Below, piece after piece: positions 1 to 8,883 of a DNA stretch of 64,000 bases. The notes under the pieces are model-generated. The model was not told where the DNA came from. It saw nothing but the letters and a program-made list of their open reading frames with translations, and did no database searches. The stretch is from Leeuwenhoekiella sp. MAR_2009_132 (GTDB taxonomy: Bacteria > Bacteroidota > Bacteroidia > Flavobacteriales > Flavobacteriaceae). The stretch lies in contig NZ_JHZY01000004.1 of assembly GCF_000687915.1 (NCBI RefSeq), positions 692,001 through 756,000 on the forward strand, given 5' to 3'. Position 1 is the first letter of the stretch. Every line of letters begins with the position of its first letter. The translations under genes and the position numbers were made by a program.

Positions 1-2
1 CT

Positions 3-284
3 ACAACCTTAATGCGGTGGTTTTTTGGATCACGATTTACAGATCTTGGCCCTTTTAGAGCGATTAAATATGAGAAACTATTAGCCCTAAATATGCAGGA
101 TAAAACGTACGGATGGACTGTAGAGATGCAGTTAAAAGCGCTAAGACAACAACTCACGTACACAGAAGTACCTATGAAGTACCGAAATCGTATCGGCGTT
201 TCAAAAGTTTCAGGTACCGTCAAAGGTGCTATATTTGCGGGAATTAAAATTCTCGGTTGGATTTTTAAGTACAGTTTCAAGTAA
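3..284 (+). CDS. GT2 family glycosyltransferase, C-terminal part (5' end outside window)
   Basis: The reading frame is open from the first bases of the window (codons before the ATG at 12 read T-T-L), so this is the C-terminal tail of a longer gene and the ATG at 12 is internal. The segment FGSRFTDLGPFRAI followed by a GWTVEMQ-like stretch and a hydrophobic C-terminus is typical of polyprenyl-phosphate glucosyl/mannosyl transferases of family GT2. Such enzymes load a sugar onto a lipid carrier at the inner membrane. Its stop codon overlaps the start of the next glycosyltransferase by one base, indicating an operon. The exact sugar cannot be read from this fragment. Confidence 0.8.
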   Translation, partial: TTLMRWFFGSRFTDLGPFRAIKYEKLLALNMQDKTYGWTVEMQLKALRQQLTYTEVPMKYRNRIGVSKVSGTVKGAIFAGIKILGWIFKYSFK

Positions 285-1756
285 TGCAGACAATTATAAT
301 CATACTTTATACACTATCTCTAACTGTGATTTTTCTTTACAGTTTAGCTCAATTAAATCTGCTATTCAATTACTTTAAAGCGAAGAAAAAAATAGATAAT
401 TCTCCAGTTTACGACTTATCTAATCCCGAAGAAACCCCATTTGTCACCATACAATTACCACTTTATAACGAACTGTATGTTGTAGAGCGGCTACTGGTGA
501 ATATCGCAAAAATTGATTATCCTAAAGACAAGCTAGAAATACAGGTTCTCGATGACTCTACCGATGAAAGCCTTGCTGCAACCCGAATTTTAATTGATGA
601 TTTAAAAGCAAGGGGTTTACCTATACATCACATTACCCGTACTAACCGTACAGGTTTTAAAGCGGGTGCTTTAAAAGAAGGTTTAGCTATTGCTAAAGGT
701 GAATATATTGCAATTTTTGATTCAGATTTTGTACCTAACCCAGACTGGTTACAAAAAACGGTTCCTTATTTTAAAGATTCAAAAATAGGTGTAGTACAAA
801 CCCGCTGGGCCCATCTAAATCGCGACTATTCAATACTTACAAAAATACAGGCCTTTGCACTCGATTTTCACTTTGTTTTAGAGCAAGTAGGTAGAAATTT
901 TGGGCATCACTTTATAAATTTTAACGGTACAGCAGGTATTTGGCGTAAAGAATGCATACTTGATGCCGGCAACTGGCAGGGCGATACGCTAACCGAAGAT
1001 CTTGATCTAAGCTACCGTGCCCAGCTTAATAAATGGGATTTTAAATATCTAGAAGAAGTAGAAACTCCTGCAGAACTTCCTATCGCGATTAGCGCAGCCA
1101 GGTCGCAACAATTCCGCTGGAATAAAGGAGCAGCAGAAAACTTTCAAAAGCTCTATGGCCGCTTATTAAAAGACCCTACAGTATCTTTCAAAACCAAATT
1201 TCATAGCTTCTTTCACTTATTAAACAGTAGTATGTTTTTACTCGTATTACTTGTTGCTATTTTAAGTGTTCCTGTTTTATATATTAAAAATAGTAATCCC
1301 GCATTTAGTTCTATTTTTAGAATCACTGCATTTTTTGCGGTAAGCACCATAATTTTTTTCATCTGCTATTGGGTTACTTACAAACGCATACACGGCGGCG
1401 GATTCAAGAATTTCATTAAGTATATCGCGATGTTTATTGCGTTTTTTTCTATAGCCATGGGTTTTAGTGTTCACAATTCACTGGCAGTTTTAGAAGGTCA
1501 TTTTGGTAAAAAATCAGAATTTATACGCACTCCAAAATTTAATATTAACGCACTTAGCGACAGCTGGAAATCCAACATCTACCTAAAGAAAAGCTTTTCG
1601 GTAAATACTGTTTTAGAGAGTCTATTATTTCTATACTTCGGCTTTGCAATCGCCAGCGCATTCTACATGGGAGATTATGGGCTTATTACCTTTCACATTA
1701 TGTTGTTTTGCGGTTTTGGCTTTGTAGCATTTAAATCTATTTTTTCTAGAATTTAG
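284..1756 (+). CDS. Cellulose-synthase-like membrane glycosyltransferase (GT2)
   Basis: A 490-residue processive-type GT2. An N-terminal membrane helix (about residues 1-28) precedes the catalytic domain, which shows VLDDSTDES, FDSDFVPN (the metal-binding DxD region), TEDLDLSYR (the TED general-base motif) and QQFRWNKG (a QxxRW variant). Four or more hydrophobic segments follow from about residue 310 to the end. This architecture is that of bacterial cellulose synthase/glucomannan synthase-like proteins, but no PilZ domain or BcsB/BcsC partner is visible, so the product is probably not cellulose. It overlaps the upstream GT2 by one base and is likely cotranscribed with it. Polymer or glycolipid synthesis at the inner membrane is inferred. 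Confidence 0.85.
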   Translation: MQTIIIILYTLSLTVIFLYSLAQLNLLFNYFKAKKKIDNSPVYDLSNPEETPFVTIQLPLYNELYVVERLLVNIAKIDYPKDKLEIQVLDDSTDESLAATRILIDDLKARGLPIHHITRTNRTGFKAGALKEGLAIAKGEYIAIFDSDFVPNPDWLQKTVPYFKDSKIGVVQTRWAHLNRDYSILTKIQAFALDFHFVLEQVGRNFGHHFINFNGTAGIWRKECILDAGNWQGDTLTEDLDLSYRAQLNKWDFKYLEEVETPAELPIAISAARSQQFRWNKGAAENFQKLYGRLLKDPTVSFKTKFHSFFHLLNSSMFLLVLLVAILSVPVLYIKNSNPAFSSIFRITAFFAVSTIIFFICYWVTYKRIHGGGFKNFIKYIAMFIAFFSIAMGFSVHNSLAVLEGHFGKKSEFIRTPKFNINALSDSWKSNIYLKKSFSVNTVLESLLFLYFGFAIASAFYMGDYGLITFHIMLFCGFGFVAFKSIFSRI

Positions 1757-1759
1757 TTA

Positions 1760-1859
1760 GGGCACTTGCTGCCTTGTAAAAACTACGGCATCATCGCGCT
1801 TTCCGCTATATCTTTGCGACCTAAAGAGTCACAAAGGATGCCGCTTCAATCGCTAGTGC
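1760..1859. repeat. Structured intergenic element (dispersed-repeat-like)
   Basis: Between the two glycosyltransferase genes lies about 100 bases that are more GC-rich than the surrounding spacers. It has a short inverted core (ATCTTTG near 1810-1816 facing CAAAGGAT near 1832-1839) and flanking GC-rich arms ending in CGCTAGTGC. From memory it resembles dispersed imperfect-palindrome spacers seen in other Flavobacteriaceae genomes; only this copy was noticed in the window. It also contains TATCTTTG (1809-1816), a match to the Bacteroidota -7 box. A repeat identity is therefore suspected rather than shown. Confidence 0.4.
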
Positions 1860-1923
1860 AAAAAAAAATAAAAGCGCGCCTCAGGTAATAATCTTAAGTT
1901 TAAGTTTTGATTTTAAACTAATT

Positions 1924-3327
1924 ATGCTTCAAATCCTCAAAGATTATAAGATTTCGGTTTTGATAATGCTTAGTCTATTAGCACTGTACTGGACATTTGC
2001 TTACGATCTTGAGCGCCATAATTTTACAAAACTTATAAGTCTTTACGCAGCTCTCTTCTTTTTAAGTTTTAAACTTATTCAGTTCTTAAAATTTAATTTT
2101 AAAACACTTCTTCTACTCGGGATACTGGTACGGCTTATTTTTATAGTTGCCTTGCCTAATTTATCTCAGGATTATTTTAGATTTTTATGGGATGGTAGAT
2201 TAACTGCTCAGGGCTTAAACCCTTATCTCTTTACACCAGATCAATGGATGCAGTCCGGAACATTCCCTATTGAACAGGCCAACGAACTCCTAAAAGGAAT
2301 GGGAAGTCTAAGTGCCCGGCACTATTCAAACTACCCACCGGTAAATCAATTCTTTTTTTGGCTTTCAGGATTACTAAGCGGAAATTCTATTTTTGGAGGA
2401 GTAGTAGTTTTAAGACTATGTATTTTAACTGCAGATTTAGGAATTCTCCTTATAGGTCGTAAACTTTTAGAAAGTTTAAACCTCCCACAACATCAGATTT
2501 TTTGGTATTTCTTAAATCCGTTTATTGTTATTGAACTCACCGGAAACCTTCATTTTGAAGGCGTCATGCTTTTCTTTCTTTTAGCAGCTCTATACCTATT
2601 ACATCGTGAAAAATGGGTGTGGTCTGCTGTGGTTTTGGGGCTTTCAATCTCCGTAAAGTTGGTTCCTTTACTACTGCTTCCGTTATTTTACCAGCTAGTC
2701 ATAAGTCAAACACCCGGCTTGGCTCAAATACCCGCAAATCTGAATCATCTTATTAGAAAACCGTTTCCGTCAATAAGTAGACTTTCAGCATTTTATGCAC
2801 TTGCTATTCTTGTTTTTGTAGGTTCTTTTGTTCCTTTTATCACTCCAGATTTAATCAATCACTTTACAAGTACCATCGCACTTTGGTTTGAGAAATTTGA
2901 GTTCAATGCAAGCGTGTATTACATCATACGATATATAGGCTTTCAGACAAAAGGATTTAATATTATAGCAACAGCGGGACAAGAACTCCCTAAGTATGTG
3001 ATAGCTGGTTTGCTGCTGCTTACTTTTATTAGAAAAAACAACACAACGATACGGCTATTGCCAGCCCTACTTTTTGGGATTAGCATTTACTTTTTACTAT
3101 CTACCACTATACATCCGTGGTATATAGCAACACCTTTATTGATTTCTGTTTTTACAAAATACAAATACGCTATCGTCTGGAGTGGTGTTGTAATGCTAAG
3201 CTATTCGGCATATCATATAGATTCTGTGTCAGAAAATCTATGGCTTATTGCATTAGAATACGTTTTGTTAATAAGCTTTGTGTTATACGAATTTTCTCTA
3301 AAAAAGCTTAAAGACATTAATTATTAA
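1924..3327 (+). CDS. GT-C membrane mannosyltransferase-like protein
   Basis: A 467-residue polytopic protein with about ten or more hydrophobic segments. The stretch NLSQDYFRFLWDGRLTAQG near residues 79-97 places acidic and basic residues in the first external loop, as in GT-C polyprenyl-phosphate-dependent mannosyltransferases (GT87/DUF2029-like). A second conserved-looking block, FNPFIVIELTGN-like (about 198-210), follows. Such enzymes transfer a sugar from a lipid carrier on the periplasmic side. It follows the two GT2 genes after a 167-base gap and may act downstream of the lipid-sugar synthase. The acceptor is unknown. Confidence 0.7.
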   Translation: MLQILKDYKISVLIMLSLLALYWTFAYDLERHNFTKLISLYAALFFLSFKLIQFLKFNFKTLLLLGILVRLIFIVALPNLSQDYFRFLWDGRLTAQGLNPYLFTPDQWMQSGTFPIEQANELLKGMGSLSARHYSNYPPVNQFFFWLSGLLSGNSIFGGVVVLRLCILTADLGILLIGRKLLESLNLPQHQIFWYFLNPFIVIELTGNLHFEGVMLFFLLAALYLLHREKWVWSAVVLGLSISVKLVPLLLLPLFYQLVISQTPGLAQIPANLNHLIRKPFPSISRLSAFYALAILVFVGSFVPFITPDLINHFTSTIALWFEKFEFNASVYYIIRYIGFQTKGFNIIATAGQELPKYVIAGLLLLTFIRKNNTTIRLLPALLFGISIYFLLSTTIHPWYIATPLLISVFTKYKYAIVWSGVVMLSYSAYHIDSVSENLWLIALEYVLLISFVLYEFSLKKLKDINY

Positions 3328-3350
3328 CAACTTAGAAAAACTCTATAGCC

Positions 3351-3358
3351 TATTTTTG
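3351..3358 (+). promoter_or_regulatory. Putative -7 box upstream of the large surface protein
   Basis: TATTTTTG matches the Bacteroidota consensus TAnnTTTG. The predicted transcription start would lie near 3362, about 19 bases before the TTG start. No TTG at the -33 position is visible, so the call rests on the -7 box alone. Confidence 0.45.
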
Positions 3359-3380
3359 ATGCGATATAATTATTAAACAT

Positions 3381-6300
3381 TTGCTCTTGAACTTTGTTGC
3401 GCGTTTTTCTCTAATAATATTCGCATATTTTGTCGTCCCAAATATTTACTGTCAGGTTACTGCAATACCTGATTCAAATTTTGAACAGGATCTCATTGCC
3501 CAGGGATACGATACTAACGGACTCAATGGCAACATTCTTGATGCAGATGCCGCTGCCGTAATTGCTTATACCACCGGCCGTAATGACATTACAGACTTTA
3601 CAGGATTAGAAGCATTTGTGAATATTGAAAATATAAACACAAATTCAAACTTATACTCCACAATTCCCTTAAATACACTTACCCGGCTAACTGAGTTTAG
3701 ATTCTCAAATAATCAACTTATAACAAACTTAGATTTTTCAAATAATCCTAATCTTAAAATTTTAAATATAACAGCTAGTATTAGAACCCCAATTCCTACG
3801 ATTACTACACTAGATTTATCTAATAATTTATTTTTAGAACGAGTAAATATTTCAGTTTTTGCAAGTATAACTTCATTAACTTTCCCCATAACACCTACTC
3901 TGGTTGACATTGATGTCGCTCAGTTAAGTGTTCCTGTATTTGATTTATCAAAATTAGAAGGTGATGTAGATTTTAGAATTATAGGGAGTAGAGTTGATAC
4001 TAAAATTATTTACCCTACAAATCCTACAGCACTTAAAAAACTTGAGTTAAGCAGTATCAATTTTCCGCAAGTAGATGCCTCTTCTCAAATAGGTCTAGAA
4101 CGTTTAGGAATATTTTCTTGCGATATTGAAGATCTTATTTTACCCGAAACAAATACGCTAAACTACATAACTATTTGGGGACACAAATTTACCTCCTTAT
4201 TAGACTTTTCTATTGTTCCCCAACTTACAGATCTTGATATTAGATCTAATAATGGTAATGTACCACTTAGGGTTAATCTTAGAGATAATTTAGAACTTAC
4301 AGATCTCAATTTTACCGGAGACTTAATGTCTGAATTAGATATTTCTCAAAATTCTAAATTACGTACCCTACGATTGTACAATAACTTATTTACTGATATA
4401 GATATAACAAATAATCCGGTTATAACCACTTTTGATGGTTACGACAACTTACTTACAGATATAGATTTGACAAAAAATTTATATCTCAAATACTTAAACA
4501 TATCTCAAAACAAGATTCCCAATTTAGACGTTAAACTCAACACTGAACTTAATAGTCTTAATATTTCAAAAAATCTTTTTGTAGGTTCTGGTATTGACCT
4601 TACTCAAAATACTGAACTATCTTCTTTAGATGTTTCCTATAATCAAATCGAACGTTTAGACATAACCCAGAATATTAAACTTTCTCGTCTTAATATTTCA
4701 CACAATCTTTTTCCAGGTAACGATATTCTAAATCAGTTTGCTACAATTGTTGCAAATACAGGTAGATTAAATGGTTCGCTAATAGCTAATAACAACTTAC
4801 TTTCCGGGCCAATTCCAGATTTTTACGGCTTGTATGATCCCGCCGTTCAAACAAGACGGTTTCAACTGTATATTAATGATAATGAATTCCATTTTGGCGA
4901 TTTTGAAGATCAGCATTTTGGCCTCGTTGATTTAACAACAACTCAATCTATAGGACCTTCGCCAGATGTTGTTATTCAAAACTATGAGTATGCCCCACAG
5001 GCAAAAGTGAACCCCATTGAAAATTATACCCCAAATCCGGGTGATAACCTTACACTCACTACAACCGTAAGAGGTTCTCAAAACCATTATAAGTGGTTTA
5101 AAGATGGGATTGAACTTCCTGATGCACCAGACAGCCCTAATCTGGTTTTAGAAAATATCAACTCCTGTGATGCCGGGGTTTATTATTCTGAAATCACAAG
5201 CGATCTGGTTCCCTTTGAAAATTCGAATCCGCCGGGTACTAACGGTAAAAATTTGCTTCTAGTGCGTAATGACATTACACTTACTTTAAATTACACAGAG
5301 CAATGTTCGGCATTATTAAATCCTGCTGATGGTGCTGTGAATGTTACCCGAAACCCCACAATAACCTGGCAAGATAGACTTGCTGCGTGCAGTTATATTT
5401 TAAATGTGGGAACAACTAGTGGTGGCGGTCAGATTCTAAATGATATTGAAGTTGTTGACGCAAATTTTTATCAGTTTGTAAACAATTTGCCTGCTAATAC
5501 AGAGTTTTTTGTAAAAGTTACTCCGGTTTATGCCAGCGGCCCGATAACTAATACGTGCACTATACGCTCCTTTACTACAAACACCACCCAACTTGATATT
5601 CCTACTTGTACTAACCTCATCGCTCCGTCAGATAATAGTGCTGATGTGGCAGTTGACACCAATCTTAGCTGGACACCCATTACTAACGCAACCGGTTATT
5701 TTCTCACAATAGGTACGTTTCCCGGTGGTGGGGATATACTTCCAAAAACTGATGTAGGAAACTCAACAACTTTTAACCCTGCAACAAACTTTGCGAATGA
5801 CACTTCGATTTTTATTACTATAAATCCGTACAATGCAGATGGTGAAAATCTAGGTTGTAATTCTGAACAGTTTAGAACCGAACGTGCAGCAACTTTACAG
5901 CCGCCTTCCTGCACTTCCTTGACGAGTCCACTTAATGGTGCGACTGACGTCGCTGTAGAGACCGATTTAAGCTGGAATGCTGCACCAACTGCAACCAGTT
6001 ATCTGCTTTCTGTAGGCACCACAGCTGGAGCAACTGATATTTTAAACGAATTTTCAGTAACTACAACAACTTATGATTTACCAAATAATCTGCCCGAAAA
6101 TACACAGATCTTTGTGACTATCGTACCTGTAAATTCCGCAGGAAATGCAACAGGTTGTATCGAAGAATCATTTACTACTGAAACTGTTTTACAGCCGCCT
6201 TCCTGCACTTCGTTGACGAGTCCACTTAATGGTGCAACTGATGTTGCTGTAGAGACCGATTTAAGCTGGAATGCTGTACCTACTGCCACTAGTTATTTGC

Positions 6301-7961
6301 TTTCTGTAGGTACAACAGCTGGAGCAACTGATATTTTAAACGAATTTTCAGTAACTACAACAACATATGACTTACCAAATAATCTGCCCGAAAATACACA
6401 GATCTTTGTGACTATCGTACCTGTGAATGCCGCAGGTAGTGCAACAGGATGTAGCGAAGAATCATTCACGACTCAAACTGTTTTACAGCCGCCTTCCTGC
6501 ACTTCCCTGATAAGTCCGCTTGATGGGGAAACTGATGTTGCTGTAGAAACCGATTTAAGCTGGAATGCTGTACCAACTGCGACTAGTTACTTGCTTTCTG
6601 TAGGAACAACAACCGGCGGAACTGATATTTTAGATGCTGTGTCAGTTACAGGTATCACTTACAATATAGCGAACAATCTTCCTGAAAACACAATTGTTTT
6701 TGTGCGTATTATACCTGTGAATGCTGCAGGTAATGCGACAGGTTGTATCGAAGAATCATTTACTACTGAAACTGTTTTACAGCCGCCTTCTTGCACTTCG
6801 TTGACGAGTCCGCTTAATGGTGCAACTGGTGTTGCTGTAGAGACCGATTTAAGCTGGAATGCTGCGCCAACTGCAACCAGTTATCTGCTTTATGTAGGCA
6901 CCACAGCTGGAGCAACTGATATTCTAAATGAATTTTCAGTAACTACAACTACTTATGATTTTCCAAATAATCTGCCCGAAAATACGCAGATCTTTGTGAC
7001 TATCGTACCTGTGAATGCCGCAGGTAGAGCAACGGGTTGTATTGAAGAATCATTCACGACTGAAACTCTTTTACAGCCGCCTTCTTGCACTTCGTTGACG
7101 AGTCCGCTTAATGGTGCAACTAATGTTGCTTTAGAGACCGATTTAAGCTGGAATGCTGTACCTACTGCCACTAGTTACTTGCTTTCTGTAGGAACAACAA
7201 CCGGCGGAACTGATATTTTAGATGCTGTTTCAGTTACAGGTATCACTTACAATATAGCGAACAATCTTCCTGAAAACACTATGGTTTTTGTGCGTATTAT
7301 ACCTGTAAATTCCGCAGGAAATGCAACAGATTGTATCGAAGAATCATTTACTACTGAAACTGTTTTACAGCCGCCTTCCTGCACTTCGTTGACGAGTCCG
7401 CTTGATGGGGAAACTGATGTTGCTGTAGAAACCGATTTAAACTGGAATACTGCACCAACTGCAACCAGTTATCTGCTTTCTGTAGGTACCACAGCAGGTG
7501 GATCTCAAATTTTAGATGCTGTTTCAGTTACAGGTACCACCTATAATCTAATAAACGACCTTCCTGAAAACACAACGGTTTTCGTACGTATTACACCTGT
7601 AAATTCCGCAGGAAATGCAACAGGTTGTATCGAAGAATCATTTACTACCATCACTTCAATCGTACCTCATAAGTTACGCTATGGCATTTCGCCAGATGGA
7701 GATGGCATTAATGAGTTTTGGGAAATAGAACAAATCACAGATTATCCTGAGAATTTAGTACAGGTATTTAATCGCTGGGGAGATCTTGTTTTTGAGACCA
7801 TTAATTATGACAATATCAATAATGTCTTTAGAGGTATTGCCAACCGTAAAACGAATATGGGAGCAAATATGCTACCTGAAGGCACTTATTTTTTTAGAAT
7901 AGATTTAAAGGGAGGTACAGAACCTCAACTCATTGAGGGCTTTATAGTCTTAAAACGTTAA
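3381..7961 (+). CDS. Giant T9SS-secreted surface protein: LRR + Ig + Fn3 repeats + gliding-type C-terminal domain
   Basis: A 1526-residue secreted protein. No in-frame ATG fits; TTG at 3381 (or 3387) gives a signal peptide ending near IYCQ (about residue 25). Residues ~80-500 are irregular leucine-rich repeats built on LDLS/LNIS-x-N units. Residues ~545-630 form an Ig-like domain (HYKWFKDG, DAGVYY). Eight Fn3-like modules follow; the last six (residues ~839-1424) are nearly identical 98-residue copies with exact 294-bp spacing. The final ~95 residues (ISPDGDGINEFWEI, FNRWGDLVFE, GTYFFRIDL) are the CHU_C/type B gliding-motility-associated domain that directs secretion by the type IX system. 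The PorP/SprF gene starts three bases after the stop, a known pairing. Adhesion or surface attachment is inferred; the ligand is unknown. Confidence 0.9.
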   Translation: MLLNFVARFSLIIFAYFVVPNIYCQVTAIPDSNFEQDLIAQGYDTNGLNGNILDADAAAVIAYTTGRNDITDFTGLEAFVNIENINTNSNLYSTIPLNTLTRLTEFRFSNNQLITNLDFSNNPNLKILNITASIRTPIPTITTLDLSNNLFLERVNISVFASITSLTFPITPTLVDIDVAQLSVPVFDLSKLEGDVDFRIIGSRVDTKIIYPTNPTALKKLELSSINFPQVDASSQIGLERLGIFSCDIEDLILPETNTLNYITIWGHKFTSLLDFSIVPQLTDLDIRSNNGNVPLRVNLRDNLELTDLNFTGDLMSELDISQNSKLRTLRLYNNLFTDIDITNNPVITTFDGYDNLLTDIDLTKNLYLKYLNISQNKIPNLDVKLNTELNSLNISKNLFVGSGIDLTQNTELSSLDVSYNQIERLDITQNIKLSRLNISHNLFPGNDILNQFATIVANTGRLNGSLIANNNLLSGPIPDFYGLYDPAVQTRRFQLYINDNEFHFGDFEDQHFGLVDLTTTQSIGPSPDVVIQNYEYAPQAKVNPIENYTPNPGDNLTLTTTVRGSQNHYKWFKDGIELPDAPDSPNLVLENINSCDAGVYYSEITSDLVPFENSNPPGTNGKNLLLVRNDITLTLNYTEQCSALLNPADGAVNVTRNPTITWQDRLAACSYILNVGTTSGGGQILNDIEVVDANFYQFVNNLPANTEFFVKVTPVYASGPITNTCTIRSFTTNTTQLDIPTCTNLIAPSDNSADVAVDTNLSWTPITNATGYFLTIGTFPGGGDILPKTDVGNSTTFNPATNFANDTSIFITINPYNADGENLGCNSEQFRTERAATLQPPSCTSLTSPLNGATDVAVETDLSWNAAPTATSYLLSVGTTAGATDILNEFSVTTTTYDLPNNLPENTQIFVTIVPVNSAGNATGCIEESFTTETVLQPPSCTSLTSPLNGATDVAVETDLSWNAVPTATSYLLSVGTTAGATDILNEFSVTTTTYDLPNNLPENTQIFVTIVPVNAAGSATGCSEESFTTQTVLQPPSCTSLISPLDGETDVAVETDLSWNAVPTATSYLLSVGTTTGGTDILDAVSVTGITYNIANNLPENTIVFVRIIPVNAAGNATGCIEESFTTETVLQPPSCTSLTSPLNGATGVAVETDLSWNAAPTATSYLLYVGTTAGATDILNEFSVTTTTYDFPNNLPENTQIFVTIVPVNAAGRATGCIEESFTTETLLQPPSCTSLTSPLNGATNVALETDLSWNAVPTATSYLLSVGTTTGGTDILDAVSVTGITYNIANNLPENTMVFVRIIPVNSAGNATDCIEESFTTETVLQPPSCTSLTSPLDGETDVAVETDLNWNTAPTATSYLLSVGTTAGGSQILDAVSVTGTTYNLINDLPENTTVFVRITPVNSAGNATGCIEESFTTITSIVPHKLRYGISPDGDGINEFWEIEQITDYPENLVQVFNRWGDLVFETINYDNINNVFRGIANRKTNMGANMLPEGTYFFRIDLKGGTEPQLIEGFIVLKR
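5895..7650 (+). repeat. Six tandem 294-bp repeats coding Fn3-like modules
   Basis: The sequence TTACAGCCGCCTTC recurs at 5895, 6189, 6483, 6777, 7071 and 7365, every interval exactly 294 bases (98 codons). Two sequence types alternate in the middle of the unit: one with GATDILNEFSVTTTTYD (copies 1, 2, 4) and one with GGTDILDAVSVTGITYN (copies 3, 5 and, modified, 6). Two diverged modules precede the array (about 5301-5890). The pattern fits unequal crossing-over and gene conversion. Confidence 0.95.
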
Positions 7962-7964
7962 TTA

Positions 7965-8882
7965 ATGGGATTTAAAAAATTATTAATTCTTAGTGTCTTT
8001 TTATTGACAGTTTGTAAAACACTTCTGGGTCAGCAGCAACCGGTATTTTCTGAATACAATTACAATACCTTGCTTTTAAATCCTGCTCATGCAGGATATT
8101 ACGAAAACTCAGAATTTACACTATCTAATCAAAGTAGTTTTAGCGGTATTGATGGTGCACCATCTACTTTTAACGCAACCGCAAACTTGACTTTAAACAA
8201 TGAACGCGTAGGTTTAGGGGCAGGTTTCTTACGAGATGAAATAGGTGTAAGTTCAGTAACTAGTGCGTTTGCCTCTTATGCTTACAAACTCTATTTTGGT
8301 TTACAAGCTGCTGCTCCACGGTTTCACAATTTTAACCCTAATGTAATTTCTTTTGGGATTACTGCGGGAGTATTTAACTATAACGAAAATCTACTAGAAT
8401 TAGGGATTTCTGAAGACCCCAATTTTCAGCAAAATATCTCAGGAACTATACCTACTTTAGGAATAGGAATTCTTTTTAATCGGAATAACTTATATGCTGG
8501 TATATCTGCTCCTAATTTGTTAGGCAATTCACTTGCTCCAGATGATGCCATTACTATAAATACAGCCGCATACGCATATGCAGGATATCGAATTTATACC
8601 GGAGTTTTTAATGAATTAGAGATTAAACCAAATTTTTTAATTCGTTATGAATCTGGCGCACCCTTATCTGTAGATCTTAATGCGATTGTTAATTATAAAA
8701 ATAAGATAGAATTAGGAGCAGGATATCGAACTTCTTCTGCAGTTAATGCAATCGCAGGTGTATATCTTTTTGAACATTTTAGAATTTTATATAACTACAC
8801 AATGCCTTTGATGAGCTCGCCACTGCCCAGTACTCATGGTCTGGTATTGAGCTATAGATTAGGTGAAGGTTATACAAAATAA
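7965..8882 (+). CDS. PorP/SprF family type IX secretion accessory outer-membrane protein
   Basis: A 305-residue protein with a signal peptide ending at about LLGQ (residue 22) followed by QQPVFSEYNYNTLLLNPAHAGYY, the hallmark N-terminus of PorP/SprF proteins, then alternating strand patterns of an outer-membrane barrel. SprF-like proteins partner with individual type B substrates of the type IX secretion system and are usually encoded right after them. Here the gap to the giant surface protein is three bases, so this is very likely its dedicated partner. It ends one base short of the convergent GT-C gene, with no clear terminator between. Confidence 0.9.
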   Translation: MGFKKLLILSVFLLTVCKTLLGQQQPVFSEYNYNTLLLNPAHAGYYENSEFTLSNQSSFSGIDGAPSTFNATANLTLNNERVGLGAGFLRDEIGVSSVTSAFASYAYKLYFGLQAAAPRFHNFNPNVISFGITAGVFNYNENLLELGISEDPNFQQNISGTIPTLGIGILFNRNNLYAGISAPNLLGNSLAPDDAITINTAAYAYAGYRIYTGVFNELEIKPNFLIRYESGAPLSVDLNAIVNYKNKIELGAGYRTSSAVNAIAGVYLFEHFRILYNYTMPLMSSPLPSTHGLVLSYRLGEGYTK

Positions 8883-8883
8883 T

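Noticed and set aside
6071..7171. Two similar 72-codon minus-strand frames (6071-6289 and 6953-7171)
   Set aside because: Their resemblance is only the shadow of the Fn3 DNA repeats on the other strand; no start signal or promoter.
5895..7650. Regular repeats resembling a CRISPR array
   Set aside because: The 294-base units are continuous coding sequence in one frame with no unique spacers and no cas genes nearby.
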